This document shows positions 15,498 to 24,233 of a stretch of DNA of 64,000 nucleotides, piece by piece (positions within the stretch are counted from its first letter, which is position 1; the number at the start of each line of letters is the position of its first letter). The notes below the pieces were generated by a model. It ran no database searches. It was not told the DNA's origin and saw only the letters and a list, made by a program, of their open reading frames with translations. The translations under genes were made by a program, and so were the position numbers. This DNA comes from Candidatus Zixiibacteriota bacterium (GTDB lineage: Bacteria; Zixibacteria; MSB-5A5; DSPP01): positions 186,001 to 250,000 of the forward strand of contig JAKEHY010000038.1 of assembly GCA_022614805.1 (NCBI GenBank), given 5' to 3'.

Positions 15498-16860
15498 TCG
15501 GCTCCGCCTTAAAGTAGACAACCTCTTTGGTATCCGTCCCGACTTTGAAATCTTCCGCAATCCGGTGGCCGACGACCCAGCAGATTTTTCCGGCGGAAGT
15601 CAGAAGCAGGACGTTTTGGCGCTGAAAAACTGGCACTTTGGCGTCGGTGAAAAAATCCCCCACTTTTTTGGAAATTTTCATCCCGAGGGGAATAAACCGG
15701 TCGCCCTTTTCGATCGGTCGCAAAAGGAGGGGAGGTTTCAGAGCGTCGGCATCCAGATAGGCCTGCCAGCCGTCCGTCAGAACAAGCGATTTAAGCCGGT
15801 TGCGGGAAATTTTTTTGGCATGCAGCACTAAGCCGTTGGCCCTCACCAACTTCCGCAACGGCAATTTTAGCTCGACCGATTCCGGTTTTTTCCCCAGCCG
15901 GTAAAACCACAAAATCCCAATCCTCGTCGAGTCGGCAAAAAACTTTTTGGACAACTCGGTTTTGCCGGGTTCTTCAAGCAAGTTAAACAGCCGTTCAATG
16001 GCTGTAAATTCCAGACTCAAGTTAAAGTACCGCTCACAGACCATTTGAAAAATCTCACGCCAGATGGCCCTGGGCGCTTTCGAGAGAACGGGAAGTTTTA
16101 GACCTAATGCCTGATTTTCATCAACCGCCGCTTTTTTCAGCACTTTTTCCGCCTCGGCCTGCAAAAACTTCTTTTCTTCCGAGAAGATTTCGGCCAGCCG
16201 GATTAAAGCGGAACGGATTTGGGGGTTGAATTCCTTCTCCAAGAGGGGCAGAAGCTGGTTGCGGACCCGGTTACGGGCAAATTTCTTGCCTTTGTTGGAG
16301 GGGTCGGTGCGATAAGAAAGCTTTTTCTGTTTCAAGAACGTCAGAACGTCCTTGCGGGCAGCCCACAAAATCGGACGGATGATTTCGCCGCGTTGGGCCG
16401 GAATGCCGGTCGGTCCGCCGCTGCCGCGAATCAATTGCAGCAATACCGTCTCGGCCACATCGTCAGCGGTGTGGGCGGTGGCGATTTTGTCGAACTTTTC
16501 GTCTTTGGCCACCTGTTCAAAGAATTCGTAGCGCAGATTTCTTCCGGCTTCCTCCAGTGACCATTTGTTTTCTTTGGCAACTCTTTTGGTATCCACTTTC
16601 GAATAGAAAAAGGACAGTTTCAACTCATGCGATAGTTTTTTGAGGAGGGCGGCATCCTTTCCCGCTTCCGGACGGAGCTTATGGTTCAAATGCGCCACGC
16701 CCAGCTTCAGCTTTAAGTCTTTCGACAAAGCTCTCAAAGCAAAAAGCAAAGCGACCGAATCCGGCCCGCCGGAACAGGCCACCAGCACTTTTTCTTTGCC
16801 GATTAAAAGCGTTTTTCTCTGAACAAAATCGGCTGTTTTTTGAACAAAATCGGATTCCAT
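15487..16860 (-). CDS. tilS: tRNA(Ile)-lysidine synthase
   Basis: Modifies C34 of the CAU-anticodon tRNA-Ile to lysidine, allowing AUA decoding. The 457-residue protein has the PP-loop motif VACSGGPDSVALLFAL near residues 27-42, the LRYEFFE substrate-contact region and the C-terminal TilS domain (about 360-450, including the RFIPLGM strand). Length and order match long-form TilS. It follows lptG after 47 bases and overlaps hpt by 11 bases. The Lys-rich composition of the middle section is normal for tRNA-binding. Confidence 0.93.
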   Translation of the reverse strand: MESDFVQKTADFVQRKTLLIGKEKVLVACSGGPDSVALLFALRALSKDLKLKLGVAHLNHKLRPEAGKDAALLKKLSHELKLSFFYSKVDTKRVAKENKWSLEEAGRNLRYEFFEQVAKDEKFDKIATAHTADDVAETVLLQLIRGSGGPTGIPAQRGEIIRPILWAARKDVLTFLKQKKLSYRTDPSNKGKKFARNRVRNQLLPLLEKEFNPQIRSALIRLAEIFSEEKKFLQAEAEKVLKKAAVDENQALGLKLPVLSKAPRAIWREIFQMVCERYFNLSLEFTAIERLFNLLEEPGKTELSKKFFADSTRIGILWFYRLGKKPESVELKLPLRKLVRANGLVLHAKKISRNRLKSLVLTDGWQAYLDADALKPPLLLRPIEKGDRFIPLGMKISKKVGDFFTDAKVPVFQRQNVLLLTSAGKICWVVGHRIAEDFKVGTDTKEVVYFKAEPNGR

Positions 16861-16907
16861 TAGGAGTAATCTAAAAAATTATGAGGGGGAAACCAAGAGG
16901 GAGAGAG

Positions 16908-17987
16908 CTACCGGCGAGCCCAGAAAAGCAGTGAGAGACCAGCGACGAAAAAGAGCAGGTCAACCCCCCAGGCGGCGACAAGAACCGGCAGGCTGCCGGT
17001 TTCACCGAGCACTTGAAACAAGCGGAAAAGGACGATGCCAAGGAAGGCGATGGCGACGGCGATGATGAAATTCAAGGCGAAGCCGGATTTGCGGATTTTG
17101 ACCGCAATCGGCGCGCCGATGAAGACAATCAGGGCGTTCAAAAGGGGCAGGGAAATTTTCAGATGCAGGCCGACTTCTTCTTTAACCGTCGGCTGGCCCG
17201 CTTTTTTCTTGGCGGCAATCACGGTGGCCAGCTCGGAAAAGGTCATCTGGTTGGGCTGTTCTCTCCGGCGCAGCAACTTGGCTGGGCTGGTGGTCATATC
17301 CAGCATTTCAAAGCGGGCAAAGGTGGTGAAACTTTCCTTTCCATCCCCCGGAAAATTTCGATGCCGTCCCTGCTCCAGAACCCAGAATCGGCCGGAAAAT
17401 TCGAGCGCCTCGGCTTCCAGCACCTCCGTTAGTCGGCCTTTCTCGAAGCGCTGGGCCAGAATGGTATAGGCTTTTTTGGCGTTCGGGTCGAAGCTTCCGA
17501 AGTAAAATATCCATCCCCCCGGCGCGGCCAGAAAGACAGCCGCCTGTTCCGGGTCGGTTTGGGCCTGTTTTTCAATTTCGATTTTTTTAATGTACTCGCT
17601 CTGACTGGAAGCAAAGGGAACCACGTATTCCCCCATCAAAAAAACCAACCCCGCCAGAAAGAGCGAAAAAAGAAAAACCGGCCAGAAGAGCCGAAACAGC
17701 CCGAAGCCGGAGGAGCGGATGGCCAACAGTTCATTGTATTTCACCAGCGCGGCGGTGGCAAACAGAATGGCCAAGAGCATTGCCACCGGCACCACCCGCA
17801 CGATTTGGGTGGGGGCCCAAAAGAAATAGTAGGAGAGAATCTGATGGGCGGTGGCGTTTCTATCCAGAAAGCGGTCGATGTGGTCCACCATATCTATAAT
17901 CACCAAAAGCGCCATAAAACCGACCAGGGCGAAGGCCAAAACGGTCAGGAATTTTTTGAAAAAATATTCCTGCAAAATGTAAAGCAT
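16908..17987 (-). CDS. lptG: LptG-like lipopolysaccharide export permease
   Basis: A YjgP/YjgQ-family integral membrane protein (359 aa). Three N-terminal TMs (about 12-32, 55-80, 100-122) precede a periplasmic jelly-roll domain (about 130-270), followed by TMs near 275-295, 303-323 and 332-355. With its LptF partner and the LptB ATPase it extracts lipopolysaccharide from the inner membrane and passes it to the LptC-A-D bridge. The gene starts 3 bases after lptF stops. LptF and LptG are told apart mainly by position here: the upstream member is called LptF by analogy with E. coli. Confidence 0.85.
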   Translation of the reverse strand: MLYILQEYFFKKFLTVLAFALVGFMALLVIIDMVDHIDRFLDRNATAHQILSYYFFWAPTQIVRVVPVAMLLAILFATAALVKYNELLAIRSSGFGLFRLFWPVFLFSLFLAGLVFLMGEYVVPFASSQSEYIKKIEIEKQAQTDPEQAAVFLAAPGGWIFYFGSFDPNAKKAYTILAQRFEKGRLTEVLEAEALEFSGRFWVLEQGRHRNFPGDGKESFTTFARFEMLDMTTSPAKLLRRREQPNQMTFSELATVIAAKKKAGQPTVKEEVGLHLKISLPLLNALIVFIGAPIAVKIRKSGFALNFIIAVAIAFLGIVLFRLFQVLGETGSLPVLVAAWGVDLLFFVAGLSLLFWARR

Positions 17988-17990
17988 CGG

Positions 17991-19388
17991 TCAGCGCCCT
18001 GTTCCGAGCGTAGTCGAGGAAGCGGCGGGCTGGAAGATTCGTTTTATTTTTCCCGCAAGCTGGATGGCCAGCTCCTGCGTCCAGTCCCAGATCCGCAGGC
18101 GGTTTTCCTTTTCCATCATATAGTAGTAAAGAATTCCAAAGCCGGCCAAAACGAGATTGGCGAACCACATCGCCCAGAAGGGGGTGATTTTCCCCCGGTC
18201 GGCCAGTTCCTCGCCGCCAATCAGACAGGCCCAGTAAAAGATGAAAAATCCGAGCGAAAGCCCGGCGGCGGTGCCAAAGCCCCCCTTGCGCACGGCCGCG
18301 CCGAGCGGGGCTCCCACGAGAACGAAGACGAAGCAGGCGGCCGCGAGGGAATATTTTTTGTGAATTTCCACCCGATAGGCGTCCATTTGGCTTTTTTGAG
18401 CCGCCTGCCCCGCAGCAGCGTCCCGCAGTTGCGCCAAAACTATTTTTTCCTCTTCGGCCGGTTTTTTCCCCGCCGCCAAGAGCGCGGCTGGCCTGGGTCG
18501 GCCGAAAAGGCGGTGGCGAATCTCTTCGGAGGCGAGTTGGGAGAGCTTTTGGCGGTAGCTTTCGGCCGCCGCGGCCAGCGCAGCCATCCGTTCCTTCATC
18601 ATTCTGACATTCATTTCCCGCTCGCCGTAGTAGCTCTCCTCTCCGAAGAGGGCCTGGTCGGATTCCTTCAAAGTTACTTTTTGACGGTGGAAGAAGACGC
18701 GGCGGTACTGCTCCGGGTCCTGCGCGTCGCCTTCCGCCACTTCGCCGGCGAAAAGTTCAAAGACGATTCCAGAAGAGCCGCCCGTCACTCCCCGCTGGCG
18801 GATATGCACCCAGCCGCGCGGCGCTGAAATCGTGCGGGGGACCATACGGCCGGCCTGTTCGAAGATGCGGACGTCTTTCACCTCGCTGGTTAAAGGGTTG
18901 ATTTCCTTCAGATAAATTTGATAGCCGGGTATCTGGTTGTTGAAAACCCCCGGCTGCAAAACAACCAAGGGTTTCTTTTGCGCCAAGCGGGTCATTTTCA
19001 CCCGGGCTTCGTGATTCGATTCCGGCAGAAGGTGATTGTTGAATAAAAACATCAAGACCGCCATCGCCGCCCCCCAAATCAAGGCCGGCGTGGCCAGCCG
19101 CCGCCAGCTCCAGCCGGAGGCCTTCAGGGCCAGAATTTCGGAATCGGAGGCGAGCCGGCCGTAGGCCATAATCGTGCCGACCAGAACCGACATCGGCACG
19201 GAAAGGGCCAGCATCCAGGCCAGGTTCAAACCGAAAATTTCCAAAACCTCCCAAGCGCCGACCCCCTTGGTGATGATGGACTGCATTACTTCGAGGATAA
19301 AATCCATAACCAAAACGAGCGTGATGACGGCAAAGCCGAAAAAAAAGGGGCCGATGTGCTCTTTCAAAATGTAGCGGGCGACGATCAC
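17991..19388 (-). CDS. lptF: LptF-like lipopolysaccharide export permease with long insertion
   Basis: A YjgP/YjgQ-family membrane protein of 465 residues. The N-terminal TMs (about 15-35, 52-72 and 100-120) and C-terminal TMs (about 350-370, 378-398 and 408-428) follow the family pattern. It is about 100 residues longer than usual. Between about residues 245 and 345 it has a charged, Ala/Gln-rich predicted coiled-coil insertion (MKERMAALAAAAESYRQKL... EEEKIVLAQLRD) between the periplasmic jelly-roll and the second TM bundle. It heads the lptF-lptG-tilS-hpt-ftsH-folP operon. The insertion could lie in the periplasm or reach LptC. Confidence 0.85.
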   Translation of the reverse strand: MIVARYILKEHIGPFFFGFAVITLVLVMDFILEVMQSIITKGVGAWEVLEIFGLNLAWMLALSVPMSVLVGTIMAYGRLASDSEILALKASGWSWRRLATPALIWGAAMAVLMFLFNNHLLPESNHEARVKMTRLAQKKPLVVLQPGVFNNQIPGYQIYLKEINPLTSEVKDVRIFEQAGRMVPRTISAPRGWVHIRQRGVTGGSSGIVFELFAGEVAEGDAQDPEQYRRVFFHRQKVTLKESDQALFGEESYYGEREMNVRMMKERMAALAAAAESYRQKLSQLASEEIRHRLFGRPRPAALLAAGKKPAEEEKIVLAQLRDAAAGQAAQKSQMDAYRVEIHKKYSLAAACFVFVLVGAPLGAAVRKGGFGTAAGLSLGFFIFYWACLIGGEELADRGKITPFWAMWFANLVLAGFGILYYYMMEKENRLRIWDWTQELAIQLAGKIKRIFQPAASSTTLGTGR

Positions 19389-19447
19389 GGCTTATGAATA
19401 TAGCCGGAGGGAGGGGTTTCTCAAGCGGTTTTGGAGCAGTCCGCATT

Positions 19448-19500
19448 TGCCGTAGGCCGGGTTTTAACCCGGCGGCGGCATTAAAATGCCGCCTACGGCA
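19448..19500. repeat. Cloverleaf-like intergenic repeat (three-way junction)
   Basis: Outer stem TGCCGTA/TACGGCA (19448-19454, 19494-19500) closes two perfect inner hairpins, CCGGGTT-TT-AACCCGG (19457-19472) and GGCGGCATT-AA-AATGCCGCC (19474-19493). The layout matches the element at 20640-20700. It lies between the lptF start and the convergent end of the porin gene. Confidence 0.6.
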
Positions 19501-19513
19501 CGCGGGTAGATAT

Positions 19514-20563
19514 TTAAAAACCGATTTGGAGATTTGTTAGAACAAAATATTTGTCTCGGTTTTCCTGTAGATATACCTGAGTAACGTTGCTTTGTAAATT
19601 AACTTGGAATTTAGTATATGGCGCAAAAAAGAAAGTGTAACCAAAGGTGATAACAAAATTATAGTCCCTTGTAAAGTTAGAGTTAGCAACCGGGTCAAAT
19701 ACTTCGAGGCGCGTGCCTAACTGGTGTTTTTTGGACAAATTGTACAACGTTGAGAAATAACCTCCCCAAGAATAAAAGTGCTGAATTACCTCTCGTTGCG
19801 ATCCATTAAAATAAATTATTAATGGAACATCCTCTCTTTCCCATATTGCCTCCGATCTGATTCCAACATTTCTGTAGTCAATTTTTATTTCTCCTCCAAG
19901 ATGTATTATATCGAAGTTCGATTGTCTTTTAATGAAGTTGCCATAATATTCTTTACCCCAATAACCCGAAGCGCCAAGCTGAAAGCCTCCCACAGGTTTT
20001 AGCACAAAACGTCCAACCAGATCTTTGAAGTCGTTGAGGAGCGACCCGTTAAATGCTCCGGCTTGCCATTCGATGGCAGTATACTTACCAGATAGCATCG
20101 CACCAATGTCCCGCCTATCAGCAAAAGCTCGAACCACGACTGCTCGCTCTATGAAGTCAAGCTCACCATCTGGAGTCAAATTTTCCATTGAAAGGGGAAA
20201 CTTGAATTGCCCAGCCTGAAACTTCAATCTCGGGATGTAATACAAATCTATATGGGCATCTTGCAAAAGATATCGGGCTACCGGGTCAATCATCAATTCC
20301 CAGCCAATTTTTTCGCCTTCAGTTTTGCCCAAAAATTTTAATTGTGAACGGCGGATACTAAACTCACTTCTACCTGCAAACCTTCTTTCCATTCCAAATG
20401 GCACAGTTCCCCAAATCTGCGTCAAGGCCCCGAATTGAATTTCCACGCCGTTTGTGAATAGGGTCACTTTTTCTTCAGCTGAAGGCGAAATAGGTAGGAA
20501 TGCCAGAAACAGGACGAAAAGGATACCACCCTTAATTTGCACCCCTTTGGTTGATTGCGGCAT
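19514..20563 (-). CDS. Phosphate-selective-porin-type outer-membrane protein
   Basis: A 349-residue secreted beta-barrel. It has a signal peptide with h-region GGILFVLFLAFLPIS (about 12-26), then alternating amphipathic strands (SEFSIRRSQLKFLGKTEGEKIGWELMID, KFQAGQFKFPLSMEN), as in the OprO/OprP porin family that imports anions such as phosphate. The protein ends in Phe (LQIGF), matching the aromatic terminus recognised by BamA. The DNA is visibly AT-richer than its neighbours, and the gene is bracketed by cloverleaf-like repeats. Both could reflect acquisition. The substrate is inferred from family only. Confidence 0.7.
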   Translation of the reverse strand: MPQSTKGVQIKGGILFVLFLAFLPISPSAEEKVTLFTNGVEIQFGALTQIWGTVPFGMERRFAGRSEFSIRRSQLKFLGKTEGEKIGWELMIDPVARYLLQDAHIDLYYIPRLKFQAGQFKFPLSMENLTPDGELDFIERAVVVRAFADRRDIGAMLSGKYTAIEWQAGAFNGSLLNDFKDLVGRFVLKPVGGFQLGASGYWGKEYYGNFIKRQSNFDIIHLGGEIKIDYRNVGIRSEAIWEREDVPLIIYFNGSQREVIQHFYSWGGYFSTLYNLSKKHQLGTRLEVFDPVANSNFTRDYNFVITFGYTFFFAPYTKFQVNLQSNVTQVYLQENRDKYFVLTNLQIGF

Positions 20564-20574
20564 AGCGGGAAATT

Positions 20575-20609
20575 AAAAAGACCGCCAGCCATTGAGCAAG
20601 CGGTCTTTT
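20575..20609 (-). terminator. Terminator reading from thiC
   Basis: Arms AAAAGACCGC/GCGGTCTTTT (20576-20585, 20600-20609). On the minus strand the stem is followed by a T-rich tail, so it ends transcripts coming from thiC and the repeats before the porin gene. It also works on the plus strand. Confidence 0.7.
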
Positions 20610-20639
20610 GCAATTCTTTCCCCAGTGTTGCTCTCACAC

Positions 20640-20700
20640 GGGTAGTCCCGGAGCCCCTGCTCCGGGGAAAGCCCCCCAGCGGGGGCTGGGGGGGCTACCC
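20640..20700. repeat. Cloverleaf-like intergenic repeat, second copy
   Basis: Outer stem GGGTAG/CTACCC (20640-20645, 20695-20700). Inner hairpins CCCGGAGC/GCTCCGGG (20647-20654, 20659-20666) and CCCCCCAGC/GCTGGGGGG (20672-20680, 20685-20693). A T-run follows at 20702-20707. The architecture matches the element at 19448-19500, although the stems differ in sequence. Confidence 0.65.
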
Positions 20701-20721
20701 ATTTTTTCGTTTGTTTAATGA

Positions 20722-20780
20722 TTAGCCCAGGGGCTTCTGCCCCTGGGGAAAGAATCCCTCGGCAGAAGTCGGGGGGCTAA
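20722..20780. repeat. Cloverleaf-like intergenic repeat, third copy
   Basis: Outer stem TTAGCCC/GGGCTAA (20722-20728, 20774-20780). One strong inner hairpin CCCAGGGGC/GCCCCTGGG (20726-20734, 20739-20747) and a weaker second one around 20756-20773. It lies just downstream of the thiC stop codon. Confidence 0.55.
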
Positions 20781-20809
20781 GCAGGATTATTGTGAATTTA
20801 CGCTATGGC

Positions 20810-22180
<1,371 letters not shown>

Positions 22181-22228
22181 TCAAACTTTGTGTCCCGAAT
22201 TCTCTTTGGTGCGGTAGCAGAAGGGAAC

Positions 22229-22256
22229 AAAAAAGCGCATCCCGGGGGTTTGCGCT
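22229..22256 (-). terminator. Attenuator of the TPP riboswitch
   Basis: On the minus strand AGCGCA and TGCGCT pair (22256-22251 with 22239-22234), followed by a run of T (22234-22229). Its 5-prime arm lies next to the aptamer end, so the P1 stem and the terminator can compete. Confidence 0.8.
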
Positions 22257-22357
<101 letters not shown>

Positions 22358-22570
22358 TCTAATTTCAGCAATTGGGTGGGGCGTGTCAATAGGTATCGGT
22401 GAAGGTTATTTCGGAGTGGCTTCGGAATTGGATGAGCGAAAGCATTCTTCTCGGGAGAATCCTAATTGCTGCATAAATCGACGAATTTTTAATCCCCTCC
22501 TTCGAAAGTCACGCACCGGTATGGAGTAAATCCCATACCCATTGGTCGGCCATTTGGCCAGGGTTATTCG

Positions 22571-23308
22571 TTGGACGGTAAACTTTTGCAGGGGGCTACC
22601 GATACTTTAGATGTGGCCGACCTGACTACCACCGAACGGGGGAAAATATCTTTTCGCCGAGGAACCCGTCCCATCTGGCGGGATTACCTTGAAGTGGCGG
22701 TTGTCGCTTTGATTTTGGCCTTCATTTTGAGGGCTTACGTGGTGCAGGCTTTTCGCATTCCCACCGGTTCGATGGAAAACACCCTTTTGCCCGGTGATTT
22801 CGTTCTGACCAACAAGTTCATTTTCCATTTCAAAGACCCGGCACCGGGTGACGTCGTCGTGTTCCGCTACCCCTTGAATCCGGAACGGGTTTTCATAAAG
22901 CGCTGCGTGGCAGTCGGCGGACAGACGGTGGAAATCCGCAACAAAATTTTGCGGGTGGACGGCAAGGTGGTGCCCAATCCGAGCGACGCCAAGCACAAGG
23001 ACCCAAAAATTCTGCCCCGCGACTTTTCGGCCCGCGACAACTTCGGCCCCAAGCAGGTGCCGTTGGACCAGTTTTTCGTTCTGGGGGATAACCGGGACGA
23101 AAGCCAGGATTCGCGGGAGTGGGGTTTTTTGGAACGGAAATATCTAATCGGGAAACCTATTGTCGTGTACTGGTCCTGGAAACCCGACCCCCAGGAACCG
23201 AGGCTGGAACCGCCTTACGTCATCGAGTTCATCAGCCTTACCTTTTACAACCTGATGCATTTGTTCGAGCGGCTGCGCTTCGACCGTTTAGGGATGGTTG
23301 TAGATTAG
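22571..23308 (+). CDS. lepB: Signal peptidase I
   Basis: Type I signal peptidase (245 aa). The N-terminal TM is WRDYLEVAVVALILAFILRA. The catalytic Ser is in the FRIPTGSMENTL box (about residue 68) and the general-base Lys in RVFIKRCVAVGG (about residue 112). The GDNRDESQDSREWG box is present. It cleaves Sec/Tat signal peptides on the outer face of the inner membrane. The start is a TTG; no in-frame ATG precedes the TM, and the next ATG is the one in GSMENT, which would remove the TM. The C-terminal helix (LTFYNLMHLFERLRF) is an extra amphipathic segment. Confidence 0.9.
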   Translation: MDGKLLQGATDTLDVADLTTTERGKISFRRGTRPIWRDYLEVAVVALILAFILRAYVVQAFRIPTGSMENTLLPGDFVLTNKFIFHFKDPAPGDVVVFRYPLNPERVFIKRCVAVGGQTVEIRNKILRVDGKVVPNPSDAKHKDPKILPRDFSARDNFGPKQVPLDQFFVLGDNRDESQDSREWGFLERKYLIGKPIVVYWSWKPDPQEPRLEPPYVIEFISLTFYNLMHLFERLRFDRLGMVVD

Positions 23309-23482
23309 CCGCAAAAAGCTTGCTTTGAATTTTTTTTCAATTTCCCCATTTTGGGCGTCTAACTTTTTGTCTTCAGATTTCTCTTAAATCCTACAAGTAG
23401 TGGTGTCGCAGTTGAAAGTGCCCATATGTTGACTGGAATTGAATTTGCGGTCTATTTTTTCTGGTTTTTTGCAAAAAAGTGC
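23309..23482. other. Gap before the first microprotein promoter
   Basis: No coding frame or RNA gene was seen in this AT-rich stretch between the lepB stop and the -35 box at 23483. It probably contains only the end of the lepB transcript and the upstream promoter region. Confidence 0.4.
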
Positions 23483-23512
23483 TTGACTTTTGTGGGATTT
23501 TTCCCATACTTT
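23483..23512 (+). promoter_or_regulatory. Promoter of the first microprotein unit
   Basis: TTGACT (23483-23488), 18-base spacer, TACTTT (23507-23512). The spacer carries a small inverted repeat (TGGGA/TCCCA) that could bind a regulator. The second unit has the same TTGACT box and an 18-base spacer. Confidence 0.6.
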
Positions 23513-23521
23513 TATGTGGCT

Positions 23522-23653
23522 AAAAGTATATGTACTTTTGCTTCCGGGTTTATCCCGGAGGAAGGGCCCCGGATTTTTGGGGCAGGACGGCGGTCCCCTC
23601 GAGTCGTTTGAGGGGGTGGGTTAACGCATAACTTTTGCGGGAGGTGAGTTTTA
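23522..23653 (+). ncRNA. Structured leader of microprotein unit 1
   Basis: Hairpins follow one another: AAAAGTA/TACTTTT (23522-23539), CTTCCGGG pairing with CCCGGAGG (23541-23561), GCCCC/GGGGC (23566-23583), then the unpaired GGACG (23585-23589), then CCCCTC/GAGGGG (23595-23600, 23610-23615). A ribosome-binding GGGAGGTGAG follows before the ATG at 23654. The hairpin-GGACG-hairpin order is shared with the leader of unit 2, which suggests a conserved cis-acting RNA. Confidence 0.45.
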
Positions 23654-23725
23654 ATGTACGAACTGCTCATCGAACAACTTGAGGAGAAGGTGGCCCCCGG
23701 CGGTGGTGGTTCCGGCGGTCTATAG
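23654..23725 (+). CDS. 23-residue microprotein, copy 1
   Basis: The ORF is below usual annotation cut-offs. The peptide is MYELLIEQLEEKVAPGG followed by GGSGGL: an acidic amphipathic N-terminal helix, then a Gly/Ser-rich tail. It has a good ribosome-binding site (GGGAGGTGAG, 7 bases before the ATG). A second locus at 24114 encodes a near-identical peptide. Between them I count eight synonymous codon differences, two substitutions (E/A, G/L) and one one-codon gap, so selection is on the peptide. Function is unknown. A secreted signal, a RiPP-like precursor, a toxin-type peptide or a leader peptide are all possible, and no modification enzyme is visible next to it. Confidence 0.7.
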   Translation: MYELLIEQLEEKVAPGGGGSGGL

Positions 23726-23756
23726 TACGAGCAGCCTTATCCTTCGAAGGTAATAG

Positions 23757-23782
23757 GGGCTGCCGCAGGGCGGCCCTTTTTT
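23757..23782 (+). terminator. Terminator of microprotein unit 1
   Basis: Stem GGGCTGCC/GGCGGCCC (23757-23764, 23769-23776) with one G-T pair, a four-base loop and a run of six T ending at 23782. It closes the short unit 31 bases after the stop codon. Confidence 0.85.
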
Positions 23783-23972
23783 ATTTGGGCGCAATTTTTT
23801 CGGCAAGCTTTTTGGTTTTCATCTCCCAAAATACATCAATACATCAGACTTCGAGAAGCTCTTTGTGCTGTATTTTGCTAATTGCTTGGAAAATTTAAGG
23901 TTACACGAAGAGGGAAAATTTTTCCCATTTTCACTTTTCAGCTTAAATCGGAGAACTGTTTACAAACAAATG
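23783..23972. other. Gap between microprotein units
   Basis: AT-rich DNA without a credible gene. Short runs of AAATTTTTCCC-type sequence and a TTTCGGCAAGC stretch occur, with no RNA or coding signal beyond the promoter of unit 2 at the end. Confidence 0.4.
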
Positions 23973-24002
23973 TTGACTTTTTTTGTTGGAAATTCGTATT
24001 TC
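23973..24002 (+). promoter_or_regulatory. Promoter of the second microprotein unit
   Basis: TTGACT (23973-23978), 18-base spacer, TATTTC (23997-24002). The -35 box and spacing are the same as for unit 1, although the surrounding sequence differs. Confidence 0.55.
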
Positions 24003-24008
24003 ATATTG

Positions 24009-24113
24009 CAAGTGTTCCGAAATACCAGCTACGAAAAGGCCGCAAGGCCTGGACGCTTGGTTCCTTCTAGGGAACTGGAGGGGAAACCGACGTAGCTCAC
24101 AGGAGGTGAGCCG
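24009..24113 (+). ncRNA. Structured leader of microprotein unit 2
   Basis: An outer stem AGCTACG/CGTAGCT (24027-24033, 24091-24097) encloses AGGCC-GCAA-GGCCT (24037-24050, a GNRA tetraloop), an unpaired GGACG(C) (24051-24056) and a second hairpin GTTCC/GGAAC (24060-24075). GAGGTGAG follows and the ATG is at 24114. A tetraloop hairpin followed by GGACGC resembles part of the class I cyclic-di-GMP riboswitch, but the downstream CAAAGCC block is absent, so identity is not claimed. Confidence 0.45.
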
Positions 24114-24185
24114 ATGTACGAACTGCTCATCGAACAGCTTGAGGCTAAAGTCGCTCCGGGACTGGGTTCCGGCGGCCTGCAATAG
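24114..24185 (+). CDS. 23-residue microprotein, copy 2
   Basis: Peptide MYELLIEQLEAKVAPG followed by LGSGGLQ, the paralog of the product of 23654-23725. Its ribosome-binding site GGAGGTGAG is 3-4 bases from the ATG, closer to consensus than copy 1. The first ten codons differ from copy 1 by a single synonymous base, and further on most differences are at third positions. It ends 17 bases before a strong bidirectional terminator, which it shares with the convergent Ser/Thr kinase gene. Function is unknown; the N-terminal amphipathic helix could bind a TPR protein or a membrane. Confidence 0.7.
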   Translation: MYELLIEQLEAKVAPGLGSGGLQ

Positions 24186-24202
24186 CAGAAGCTGTCAACA
24201 CG

Positions 24203-24233
24203 CAAAAGCCGCCTTTGGGCGGCTTTTGTTTTT
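24203..24233. terminator. Bidirectional terminator between microprotein 2 and the kinase
   Basis: Perfect stem CAAAAGCCGCC/GGCGGCTTTTG (24203-24213, 24218-24228) with a TTTG loop and T-run on the plus strand. The minus strand also ends in TTTTG after the stem. It overlaps the kinase stop codon. Confidence 0.85.

Noticed and set aside
20640-20780. CRISPR-like array
   Set aside because: The hairpins are not direct repeats with unique spacers, and no cas genes are present.
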